DNA of 64,000 nt. Origin: an uncultured Prevotella sp. (GTDB lineage: Bacteria; Bacteroidota; Bacteroidia; Bacteroidales; Bacteroidaceae). Each line of letters starts with the position of its first letter. Positions within the stretch are counted from its first letter, which is position 1. Location of the stretch: positions 1 through 64,000 of the forward strand of contig CAJOPT010000073.1 of NCBI GenBank assembly GCA_905236455.1. The letters run 5' to 3'. Below, one piece after another: positions 23,277 to 30,869 of the stretch. The notes beneath the pieces are model-generated. The model was not told the origin of the DNA and searched no databases. It saw nothing but the letters and a program-made list of their open reading frames with translations. Both the position numbers and the translations under genes were made by a program.

Positions 23277-24299
23277 ATGGAGAATGTATTTGTTTATGTT
23301 GAGATAGAAGGTACACAGGTACAGGAGGTATCTCAGGAGTTGCTGACCAAGGGTCGTAAGCTCGCCAATGAACTGAAGGTAGAACTACACGCAGTTGTTG
23401 CCGGTACTGGTATCAAGGGCAAGGTAGAGGATCAGATTCTGCCGTATGGCGTCGACAAACTGTTTGTCTTCGATGGTGAAGGATTGTTCCCATATACTTC
23501 CGCGCCCCACACGGACATCTTGGTGAACCTTTTCAAGGAGGAACAGCCTCAGATCTGTCTGATGGGTGCTACTGTCATAGGTCGTGACCTCGGTCCACGT
23601 GTGTCATCATCATTGACTTCTGGTCTGACAGCCGATTGTACAGAGCTGGAGATTGGTTCTTATGAGAATAAGAAAGAAGGTAAGGTCTATGAGAACCTGC
23701 TCTATCAGATTCGTCCCGCCTTCGGTGGTAACATCGTGGCTACCATCGTGAACCCAGACCACCGTCCCCAGATGGCCACCGTTCGTAGTGGCGTGATGCA
23801 GAAGGCTGTCTACGAGGGCAAGGCTAAGAACGAAGTGGTTTATCCTGAGGTTGCTAAGTATGTAAGCCCTGAGGCATACGTCGTGAAGGTGCTCACCCAC
23901 GAGGTGCAGGCTGCCAAGCACAACCTGAAAGGTGCGCCTATCGTTGTTGCCGGTGGTTATGGAGTGGGCTCTAAGGAAGGTTTCGACCAGTTGTTCCAAC
24001 TCGCCAAGGTGCTGCATGGTGAGGTTGGTGGCAGCCGTGCTGCTGTTGATGCAGGCTGGATTGACCACGATCGTCAGATTGGCCAGACTGGTGTTACCGT
24101 TCATCCGAAGGTTTACATTGCCTGCGGTATCTCTGGACAGATTCAGCACATCGCTGGTATGCAGGACTCTGGTATTATCATCAGCGTCAACTCTGACCCC
24201 GATGCTCCTATCAACCGCATTGCCGACTATGTGATTGTTGGTACAGTGGAGGAAGTCGTTCCCAAACTCATTAAATACTACAAACAGAATAGTAAATGA
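23277..24299 (+). CDS. etfA: Electron transfer flavoprotein, alpha subunit
   Basis: A 340-residue ETF alpha subunit carrying the FAD site. The C-terminal FAD-binding region is clear from about residue 245: GGSRAAVDAGW, RQIGQTGVTVHPKVYIACGISG, GMQDSGIIISVNSDPDAPI. The N-terminal domain pairs with EtfB. It lies between etfB (6-base gap) and a 55-codon ORF whose ATG overlaps the etfA stop (ATGA), then the acyl-CoA dehydrogenase. The arrangement suggests a single transcript and a dedicated electron route for the dehydrogenase. Confidence 0.93.
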   Translation: MENVFVYVEIEGTQVQEVSQELLTKGRKLANELKVELHAVVAGTGIKGKVEDQILPYGVDKLFVFDGEGLFPYTSAPHTDILVNLFKEEQPQICLMGATVIGRDLGPRVSSSLTSGLTADCTELEIGSYENKKEGKVYENLLYQIRPAFGGNIVATIVNPDHRPQMATVRSGVMQKAVYEGKAKNEVVYPEVAKYVSPEAYVVKVLTHEVQAAKHNLKGAPIVVAGGYGVGSKEGFDQLFQLAKVLHGEVGGSRAAVDAGWIDHDRQIGQTGVTVHPKVYIACGISGQIQHIAGMQDSGIIISVNSDPDAPINRIADYVIVGTVEEVVPKLIKYYKQNSK

Positions 24300-24463
24300 A
24301 ATTCAAGATTTTCAGGTTACTCTTTTTAGTAGTCTTTACCATTATTAATATATACTTGGTATTTCTTTACCATTATTCAACATTACAACGAATATTGAGT
24401 ATATGCTTTGCTATTTGGTTCACAGGAGAATTCTATCAAGAGTGCAGAAAATTAAAGAAATAA
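24296..24463 (+). CDS. Unrecognised 55-residue membrane protein in the etf-acd operon
   Basis: The ATG overlaps the etfA stop as ATGA and the TAA is six bases before the acyl-CoA dehydrogenase ATG, so the frame fills the gap exactly. The product (MKFKIFRLLFLVVFTIINIY, then a second hydrophobic part around RILSICFAIWFTG) has a basic start, one or two membrane segments and a charged tail ECRKLKK. AT-rich codons differ from the biased codons of its neighbours. No family is recognised. It might be a small membrane partner of the ETF/dehydrogenase pair or a recently arisen ORF. Translation coupling to etfA is suggested by the overlap. Confidence 0.6.
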   Translation: MKFKIFRLLFLVVFTIINIYLVFLYHYSTLQRILSICFAIWFTGEFYQECRKLKK

Positions 24464-24469
24464 AAGATT

Positions 24470-26176
24470 ATGGCAAACTATTATAGTGATCATCCTGAGA
24501 TCGGGTTCTACTTGAACCACCCTCTGATGGCTCGTATTGTTGAGCTGAAGGAGAAAGGCTTTGCTGATGCAAAGGAATATGACTATGCCCCTGTTGACCT
24601 GGGCGATGCCATCGAGAACTACAAACAGATTCTCGATATCACAGGCGATGTGGCTGCCAATATCATTGCGCCTAATGCTGAGGATGTCGACCTCGAAGGT
24701 CCACACTTGGAGAACGGTCGCATGATCTACGCAAGCAAGACTTACGAGAACCTTGATGCCACCCGCAAGGCTGGACTGTGGGGTGTCTCGATGCCTCGTC
24801 GCTATGGCGGTCTGAACCTGCCAAATGCTGTGTTCTCTATGTTGAGTGAGATGATTTCGGCTGCCGATGCCGGCTTCCAGAACATCTGGAGCCTGCAGAG
24901 CTGTATCGACACGCTCTATGAGTTCGGTTCTGAGGAGCAGCGTCAGAAGTATATCCCACGTGTTTGTGCTGGTGAGGGTATGTCAATGGACCTTACCGAG
25001 CCTGATGCAGGTTCTGACTTGCAGCGCGTGATGTTGAAGGCTACCTTTGACGAAAAAGAGAACTGCTGGCGCCTGAATGGTGTGAAGCGTTTCATCACCA
25101 ACGGTGACTCTGACATACACCTCGTGTTGGCACGCTCTGAGGAAGGCACGAAGGACGGTCGTGGTCTGTCAATGTTCATTTACGACAAGCGCAACGGTGG
25201 TGTTGACGTTCGTCACATCGAGCACAAACTGGGTATCCATGGCTCACCCACTTGTGAGTTGACATACAAGAACGCTAAGGCAGAGCTTTGTGGAAGCACT
25301 CGTCTTGGACTGATTAAGTACGTCATGGCACTGATGAATGGTGCCCGTCTGGGTATTGCAGCACAGTCTGTAGGTGTTGAGCAGGAGGCTTACAATGAGG
25401 GCTTGGCGTACGCCAAGGAACGCGCTCAGTTTGGTGAGAAGATCATCAACTTCCCTGCAGTATATGACATGCTCAGCCGCATGAAGGCTAAGCTTGACGC
25501 AGGTCGCTCGCTGCTCTATGAAACAGCCTGCTACGTCGATGTCTACAAATGCTTAGAAGATATTGAGCGTGACCGCAAACTTACACCTGAGGAGAAACAG
25601 GAGATGAAGAAGTACCAGCGTCTTGCTGATGCATTCACACCATTAGCCAAAGGTATGAACTCTGAATATGCCAACCAGAACGCCTATGACGCCATCTCGA
25701 TTCATGGTGGCTCAGGCTTTATTATGGAGTATAAGAGCCAGCGTCTGTTCCGTGACGCACGAATCTTCTCTATTTATGAAGGTACTACCCAGTTGCAGGT
25801 GGTCGCAGCTATCCGCTATATCTCTAACGGCACGATGCTGAATAATATCAAGGATATGCTTGCAGCACTTCCAGAGAACGCCGATGCGGCACTGAAGGCT
25901 CGCATAGAAAATCTGCTTCCTGTTTATGAGGAAGCTCTCAACTATGCCAAAGCTCTTGATAATCAGGATGCCTTTGACTTCCTTGCCCGGCGTTTGTATG
26001 ATATGACAGCAGAGTTAGTGATGTCACTGTTAATCATCCGTGATGCAGCCAAGGCTCCAGAGCTGTTTGCAAAGTCAGCCAATGTATATGTTCGCATGGC
26101 CGAGGAGGATGTCCTGGGTAAGTCTTCTTACATTAAATCTTTCAAGGCTGAAGATTTAGAAAGCTTCAAGGCTTAG
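24470..26176 (+). CDS. Acyl-CoA dehydrogenase (long form)
   Basis: A 568-residue flavoenzyme of the acyl-CoA dehydrogenase superfamily, giving an enoyl-CoA and passing electrons to the adjacent ETF. Seen: the FAD/substrate loop MDLTEPDAGSDL, the block NGVKRFITNGDSDIHLV, the dehydrogenase signature region SIHGGSGFIMEYKSQRLFRDARI and the putative catalytic base Glu437 in IYEGTTQLQ. About 130 residues follow this point, forming an extra C-terminal helical domain as in longer dehydrogenases. Substrate chain length is not evident; a short-chain acyl-CoA is plausible for an anaerobe. Last gene of the operon, ended by a perfect palindrome (26191-26220). Confidence 0.9.
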   Translation: MANYYSDHPEIGFYLNHPLMARIVELKEKGFADAKEYDYAPVDLGDAIENYKQILDITGDVAANIIAPNAEDVDLEGPHLENGRMIYASKTYENLDATRKAGLWGVSMPRRYGGLNLPNAVFSMLSEMISAADAGFQNIWSLQSCIDTLYEFGSEEQRQKYIPRVCAGEGMSMDLTEPDAGSDLQRVMLKATFDEKENCWRLNGVKRFITNGDSDIHLVLARSEEGTKDGRGLSMFIYDKRNGGVDVRHIEHKLGIHGSPTCELTYKNAKAELCGSTRLGLIKYVMALMNGARLGIAAQSVGVEQEAYNEGLAYAKERAQFGEKIINFPAVYDMLSRMKAKLDAGRSLLYETACYVDVYKCLEDIERDRKLTPEEKQEMKKYQRLADAFTPLAKGMNSEYANQNAYDAISIHGGSGFIMEYKSQRLFRDARIFSIYEGTTQLQVVAAIRYISNGTMLNNIKDMLAALPENADAALKARIENLLPVYEEALNYAKALDNQDAFDFLARRLYDMTAELVMSLLIIRDAAKAPELFAKSANVYVRMAEEDVLGKSSYIKSFKAEDLESFKA

Positions 26177-26190
26177 GAAAAGGAATCGTA

Positions 26191-26220
26191 AATAAGAGGG
26201 TGTGATCACACCCTCTTATT
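26191..26220. terminator. Perfect 30-bp palindrome ending the etf operon
   Basis: AATAAGAGGGTGTGA (26191-26205) is followed without any loop base by its exact complement (26206-26220). The RNA hairpin would open a few central pairs as loop. It lies 14 bases after the dehydrogenase stop and is followed by TT-rich sequence, so it can terminate on either strand. Confidence 0.85.
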
Positions 26221-26249
26221 AATTTGTTCATTTTTATTTTGTTTTTACC

Positions 26250-28799
26250 ATGAGAAACTTATGTTTGTCTATTGTTTTTGGAATGATGAGTATAGTCTGT
26301 ATGGCACAGGCTAATAGTGTGTTGTGGTACGATAAACCAGCTGATAATTGGTGGGAAGCCCTTCCTGTAGGTAACGGAAGGTTGGCTGCAATGGTATATG
26401 GTGGTACGGCAGTAGAAGAGATTCAGTTCAATGAAGAAACCTTCTGGGCAGGTGGTCCATATGTAAATAATAGCCGTGAGGGTTTACCACATCTGCAGGA
26501 GGTGAGAAATCTTATTTTTCAGGGGCAGAACAAAGAAGCAGAGAAAATTCTCGACAGGTATTTCCTGACAGGTCAGAATGGCATGCGCTATCTTCCTTTG
26601 GCAAGTTTGGTGCTTGAGATGCCTGATGGGAAGTCTGATAAAATATTGTCTAATAGTCTGCCGCCGCAGACGGCAGACTTCCGTCCGTGTCGGAAGTCTG
26701 ATAAAATATTGTCTAATAGTCTGCCGCCGCAGACGGCAGACTATCGCAGAGAATTGAGTCTTGACGATGCTATAGCTACGACGCGTTTTAAGCATGTGGC
26801 TTCCTCTGTTACTTATGAGCGGAAGGTCTTTGCGTCATTGTCACAACCAGTTATTATTGTAACGATGAAAAGCAGCAAGCCAAAAGCTTTGGATTTGTTG
26901 GTGTCAATGCGCCCTGCCATGCCATCCGCGCGGAGTAGTGCCAATCATAATCAACTTCGTCTTATCTGTGACGGAGTCTCACAGGAAGGTGTTCCAGCGG
27001 CATTGCGGGCGGTAGCCTTGCTTGAGGCAGAGAGTGATGGTGTTCAGACTGTGGAAAATGAGAAGCTCAAGATAAGCAAAGCTACTCAGTTAACTCTATA
27101 TCTTACTGCAGCAACCAACTACGTTAACTTCCAAGATGTTTCCGGTAATCCGGAAAGGCAAACGGAGAACACTCTAAATGTTGTAAGAGGAAAAAGTGTC
27201 GATGCGCTGATGGCAGAGCATATCAGCCTCTATCATAAGCAATTTAATAGAGTATCTTTGCAGTTACCTTCTACGAGTCAAAGTCAGTTGCCTACAGATC
27301 AGCGCATAAAGAAATATTCGCAAGGTGGTGATGAGGCTCTGGCTGCTATGCTTTTCCAATATGGAAGATATCTGCTAATATCATCATCTCAGCCAGGTTG
27401 CCAGCCAGCCAATCTTCAAGGCAAATGGAATCATAACCCCAAGGCTGCCTGGGACAGCAAGTATACCACAAACATTAATCTGGAGATGAATTACTGGATG
27501 GCAGACGTGGCAGCCTTGCCGGAATGTCAGGAACCATTGTTCTCGCTTATCAAGGATGTCTCTGTAACAGGAGCGGAAACAGCGCGTATCCTGTGGGGAG
27601 CACGAGGGTGGGTGCTTCATCATAATACAGACTTGTGGCGTGCGACAGGACCTGTCGATGCCGCAAAGTATGGTATATGGCCAAATGGAGGTGGTTGGCT
27701 TGTACAGCATCTATGGCAGCATTATCTCTTCACTGGTGATAAGTCCTTTCTGAGAAAATGGTATCCAGTGATGAAAGGAGCTGCAGACTTCTACATATCT
27801 CATCTTGTCCGTCATCCGCAACATCCATGGCTGGTCACAGTGCCTTCCATGTCGCCTGAGCATGGTCCAGAAGGTACAAATACAAGTATTACCGCAGGGT
27901 GTACAATGGATAATCAGATAGCTTATGATGTATTGGAGAATACCCGTCAGGCTGCTGAGATACTGGGGGCAGATGTCAACTATTGTGATACGTTACAGCA
28001 TATCGCTGCTCAGCTTCCTCCCATGCAGATAGGACAATACGGACAGTTGCAAGAATGGATTCAGGATGCCGATGATCCAAATGATACCCACAGACATGTG
28101 TCACATCTCTACGGACTCTATCCAAGTAATCAGATTGGCCGTTATTCTACTCCAGAACTCTTTGAAGCAGCTAAGACAACACTGGTGCAGAGAGGGGATA
28201 TGGCGACAGGATGGAGCCTTAGCTGGAAGCTTTGTTTCTGGAGTCGGTTACAAGATGGGAACCATGTATATAAGATAATACGTAATCTTATAAATATACT
28301 GCCTAATGACAGTGTGCAAAAGCAGTATCCTAACGGAAGGACATATCCAAACATGTTAACGGCTCATCCGCCTTTCCAGATAGACTGTAACCTAGGTTAT
28401 ACTGCCGGGGTGGCTGAGATGTTATTACAAAGTCATGACGGTGCTGTACATCTTTTACCAGCATTGCCTGATGCATGGGCTGACGGAAAAGTGAAAGGGT
28501 TGCATGCCCGTGGAGGCTTTGTCGTTGATATGCAATGGAATTGTGGGAAAATTCAGAAAGCTGTAGTACATTCTACTATTGGTGGAGTCTTGCGTCTGCG
28601 CTCCGCCGTGCCGCTTTATGGAGAAGGACTTGTCAAGGCGAAAGGAGAATGTCCAAACTTATTGTTTCGCTCCTCAAGGATTCGGCAACCGCTTGTTAAT
28701 ACGAGTCCTTTGATACATAAGCCATTGCCGCTTGAGACTTATGAGTATGATCTCGAAACCATACCAGGTAGATCTTACAATATAAGATCGGGAGAGTGA
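26250..28799 (+). CDS. GH95 alpha-L-fucosidase (or related GH95 enzyme), with an in-frame repeat insert
   Basis: An 849-residue exported glycoside hydrolase of family GH95, an inverting alpha-1,2-L-fucosidase or alpha-L-galactosidase family. Signal peptide MRNLCLSIVFGMMSIVCMAQA. The N-terminal beta domain starts LWYDKPADNWWEALPVGNGRLAAMVYGG. Catalytic residues can be matched to the family: Asn408 and Asn410 in TTNINLEMNYW, the general acid Glu541 in EHGPEGTN, and Asp712 in PPFQIDCNLGYTAG. Residues 127-165 are encoded by PHR locus 11 (KSDKILSNSLPPQTAD twice), lying between MPDG and YRRELSLD, which normally follow closely. No other carbohydrate gene is adjacent. The 30-bp palindrome separates it from the etf operon. 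Confidence 0.9.
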   Translation: MRNLCLSIVFGMMSIVCMAQANSVLWYDKPADNWWEALPVGNGRLAAMVYGGTAVEEIQFNEETFWAGGPYVNNSREGLPHLQEVRNLIFQGQNKEAEKILDRYFLTGQNGMRYLPLASLVLEMPDGKSDKILSNSLPPQTADFRPCRKSDKILSNSLPPQTADYRRELSLDDAIATTRFKHVASSVTYERKVFASLSQPVIIVTMKSSKPKALDLLVSMRPAMPSARSSANHNQLRLICDGVSQEGVPAALRAVALLEAESDGVQTVENEKLKISKATQLTLYLTAATNYVNFQDVSGNPERQTENTLNVVRGKSVDALMAEHISLYHKQFNRVSLQLPSTSQSQLPTDQRIKKYSQGGDEALAAMLFQYGRYLLISSSQPGCQPANLQGKWNHNPKAAWDSKYTTNINLEMNYWMADVAALPECQEPLFSLIKDVSVTGAETARILWGARGWVLHHNTDLWRATGPVDAAKYGIWPNGGGWLVQHLWQHYLFTGDKSFLRKWYPVMKGAADFYISHLVRHPQHPWLVTVPSMSPEHGPEGTNTSITAGCTMDNQIAYDVLENTRQAAEILGADVNYCDTLQHIAAQLPPMQIGQYGQLQEWIQDADDPNDTHRHVSHLYGLYPSNQIGRYSTPELFEAAKTTLVQRGDMATGWSLSWKLCFWSRLQDGNHVYKIIRNLINILPNDSVQKQYPNGRTYPNMLTAHPPFQIDCNLGYTAGVAEMLLQSHDGAVHLLPALPDAWADGKVKGLHARGGFVVDMQWNCGKIQKAVVHSTIGGVLRLRSAVPLYGEGLVKAKGECPNLLFRSSRIRQPLVNTSPLIHKPLPLETYEYDLETIPGRSYNIRSGE
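26629..26743 (-). repeat. PHR locus 11: inserted in frame in the GH95 gene
   Basis: Reverse orientation. Half B' (GGAAGTCT), linker ATAAAATATTGTCTAATA, A' at 26656, B' (ACTTCCG-tccgtgt-CGGAAGT), linker, A' at 26719, a 63-nt period. The frame used (KSDKILSNSLPPQTADFRP) is the open one of the reverse strand. This is the last PHR locus seen; none follows up to 64 kb. Confidence 0.96.
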
Positions 28800-28894
28800 A
28801 TCGATTTGTCTTTTTGTTCGCTTAATCAAAATTTTGCATTATTTTTATATAAGATAAGCTGCACCTCAACAATAAAAATAAAATAAGTTTTATT

Positions 28895-28924
28895 TTGTAT
28901 TGTCTTCGGTTTGCATTATCTTTG
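28895..28924 (+). promoter_or_regulatory. dnaG promoter, possibly giving a leaderless mRNA
   Basis: TTG (28895-28897) and TATCTTTG (28917-28924) are 19 bases apart. The ATG of dnaG begins only five bases after the -7 box, so transcription would start at or within a few bases of the start codon. The promoter is nearly the same as the one at 21999-22028. Confidence 0.7.
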
Positions 28925-28929
28925 CATTT

Positions 28930-30867
28930 ATGATAGACAGACCTACTATAGACCGTATTATGGATGCTGCCAACATCGTTGATGTGGTATCAGAGTTCGT
29001 GACATTAAAGAAGCGCGGTACAAGCTATAAAGGATTATGTCCTTTTCATGATGACACAACACCTTCTTTTTCTGTATCTCCAGTGAAAGGTGTCTATAAG
29101 TGCTTTGCATGTGGAGAGGCTGGTAACGTTGTGAACTTTGTGATGAAGCACGAGCAGATGACTTATCCAGAGGCACTTCGCTGGCTTGCCAACAAATACC
29201 ATATAGAGATACGTGAACGTGAGTTGACCAATGAGGAACGACAAGCAGAGAGCGAGCGTGAGTCGATGTTTATCGTCAATGAATGGGCTGCAAAGTATTT
29301 TGAGAAAACCCTTCATGAGGATGTTGATGGTTTGGCTGTGGGAATGCAATATTTCCGTAGTCGTGGTTTTCGTGATGACATCATACGTAAATTCCAATTA
29401 GGCTTTTGTCTTAGTAAACGTGATGCTTTTGGCAAGGCGGCTATGAAGGCAGGCTTCCAAAAGGAGTTTCTTGTTAAAACAGGTTTGTGTCTGGAGCGTG
29501 AAAGTGGTGAGCTTGTTGATCGTTTCAGCGGGCGTGTAATATTTCCATGGTTAAGTGTTAGTGGAAAGGTTACTGCTTTTGGAGGTCGTCTATTGGATTC
29601 CCGTACGAAAGGTGTTCAGCAAAAGTATGTCAACTCGCCAGATTCGGATATTTACCACAAGGAGCGTGAGTTGTATGGTATATACCAAGCGAAGAAGGTA
29701 ATAGCTAAAGAGGACTGCGTTTATATGGTCGAAGGCTATACAGATGTTATTGCAATGCATCAGTGTGGAATTGAGAACGTAGTCGCAAACTCTGGTACGG
29801 CACTCAGTTTTTATCAAATACGCACATTACATCGTTTCACTTCGAATATAGTACTGCTCTACGATGGTGATGAGGCAGGTGTTCATGCGGCTATGCGAGG
29901 TACCGATATGCTATTGTCGGAAGGAATGAACGTGAAAGTGTTGCTGTTGCCCGACGGTGATGACCCAGACAGCTTTTCCCGCAAGCATACCGCAACCGAC
30001 TTCCGCCAATATATCAAAGAGCATCAAACCGATTTTATTGTCTTTAAAATAGATGTATTGTTGAAAGGTGTTACAGATCCTTTGAAGCGGTCTGAGGCTA
30101 TTAATTCCATTGTGAAGAGTATATCAGTAATAAAAGATCAGATTCTGCGTGCTACATATATTCGTGAATGTTCAATAAGAACAGGTATGGGCGAGCAAAC
30201 GTTGATTGCCACTATGAATAAGATGATACACACTGAGAAAAATTCTACAGGCAACAATGGAAATATTAGTGCTGATGATAATGTTAGTACTAATAATAAT
30301 GTGGATATTCCAAATAGCTATGCTCAACAGGACTCAAAGATTGAGAGGATGCTTATTCAAATGGTTATACGCCATGGTGATGAGATAATTCTGCGGGATG
30401 TTGAGGATGAGGACACTGGTGAGAAAATGAATCTTAATGTTGCTCAATACATACAATATGACTTAAGTCTTGACAAGCTTACATTTGGGAATCCTTTTTA
30501 TAACCGTATATTAGAAGAGGCGGTGGCTCATAGTAATGATGAGGGGTTCAAGGCTGAGACATATTTTACACGTCATCCGGATATAGAGATAAGTTCATTG
30601 GCAGTAAGCCTGAGTGTTGAGGAGTTCAAACTGTCAGAAAGATTAAGAGTGCGCACTGGTGAGCAAATATTACGTGACAGAGTGGTACATCTGATACTTG
30701 ACTTTCGCATGAGTTGGGTTGAACAGCAACTAAAATTATTGCGTGTGCAATTATCAAAAATTTCTGGAGATGTGGAAAGGATGACACAAACAGTAGGGGA
30801 AATAAAGCGGATGCAGGAGATTCGTAATCTTCTTGCCAAGAAGCTGGGAAATGATATTGTTGTATAG
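28930..30867 (+). CDS. dnaG: DNA primase
   Basis: A 646-residue primase that makes RNA primers at the replication fork. The CHC2 zinc motif is present (Cys37, His40, Cys58, Cys61 in CPFHDD..KCFACGEAG). The catalytic TOPRIM part holds MVEGYTDVIAMHQ and YDGDEAGVHAAMRG. The C-terminal part, after an Asn-rich linker near residue 450, should bind the replicative helicase. The start chosen is ATG 28930 (MIDRPTIDRIMDAANIVDVV), the typical beginning; an upstream TTG frame start at 28900 would lie inside the promoter. cls follows after two bases. It is not in the rpsU-rpoD context known from proteobacteria. Confidence 0.95.
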   Translation: MIDRPTIDRIMDAANIVDVVSEFVTLKKRGTSYKGLCPFHDDTTPSFSVSPVKGVYKCFACGEAGNVVNFVMKHEQMTYPEALRWLANKYHIEIRERELTNEERQAESERESMFIVNEWAAKYFEKTLHEDVDGLAVGMQYFRSRGFRDDIIRKFQLGFCLSKRDAFGKAAMKAGFQKEFLVKTGLCLERESGELVDRFSGRVIFPWLSVSGKVTAFGGRLLDSRTKGVQQKYVNSPDSDIYHKERELYGIYQAKKVIAKEDCVYMVEGYTDVIAMHQCGIENVVANSGTALSFYQIRTLHRFTSNIVLLYDGDEAGVHAAMRGTDMLLSEGMNVKVLLLPDGDDPDSFSRKHTATDFRQYIKEHQTDFIVFKIDVLLKGVTDPLKRSEAINSIVKSISVIKDQILRATYIRECSIRTGMGEQTLIATMNKMIHTEKNSTGNNGNISADDNVSTNNNVDIPNSYAQQDSKIERMLIQMVIRHGDEIILRDVEDEDTGEKMNLNVAQYIQYDLSLDKLTFGNPFYNRILEEAVAHSNDEGFKAETYFTRHPDIEISSLAVSLSVEEFKLSERLRVRTGEQILRDRVVHLILDFRMSWVEQQLKLLRVQLSKISGDVERMTQTVGEIKRMQEIRNLLAKKLGNDIVV

Positions 30868-30869
30868 GT

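Noticed and set aside
1003-26743. CRISPR array as an explanation of the repeats
   Set aside because: The pieces between hairpins are conserved linkers, not unique spacers; the loci are dispersed and partly coding, and no cas gene is present.
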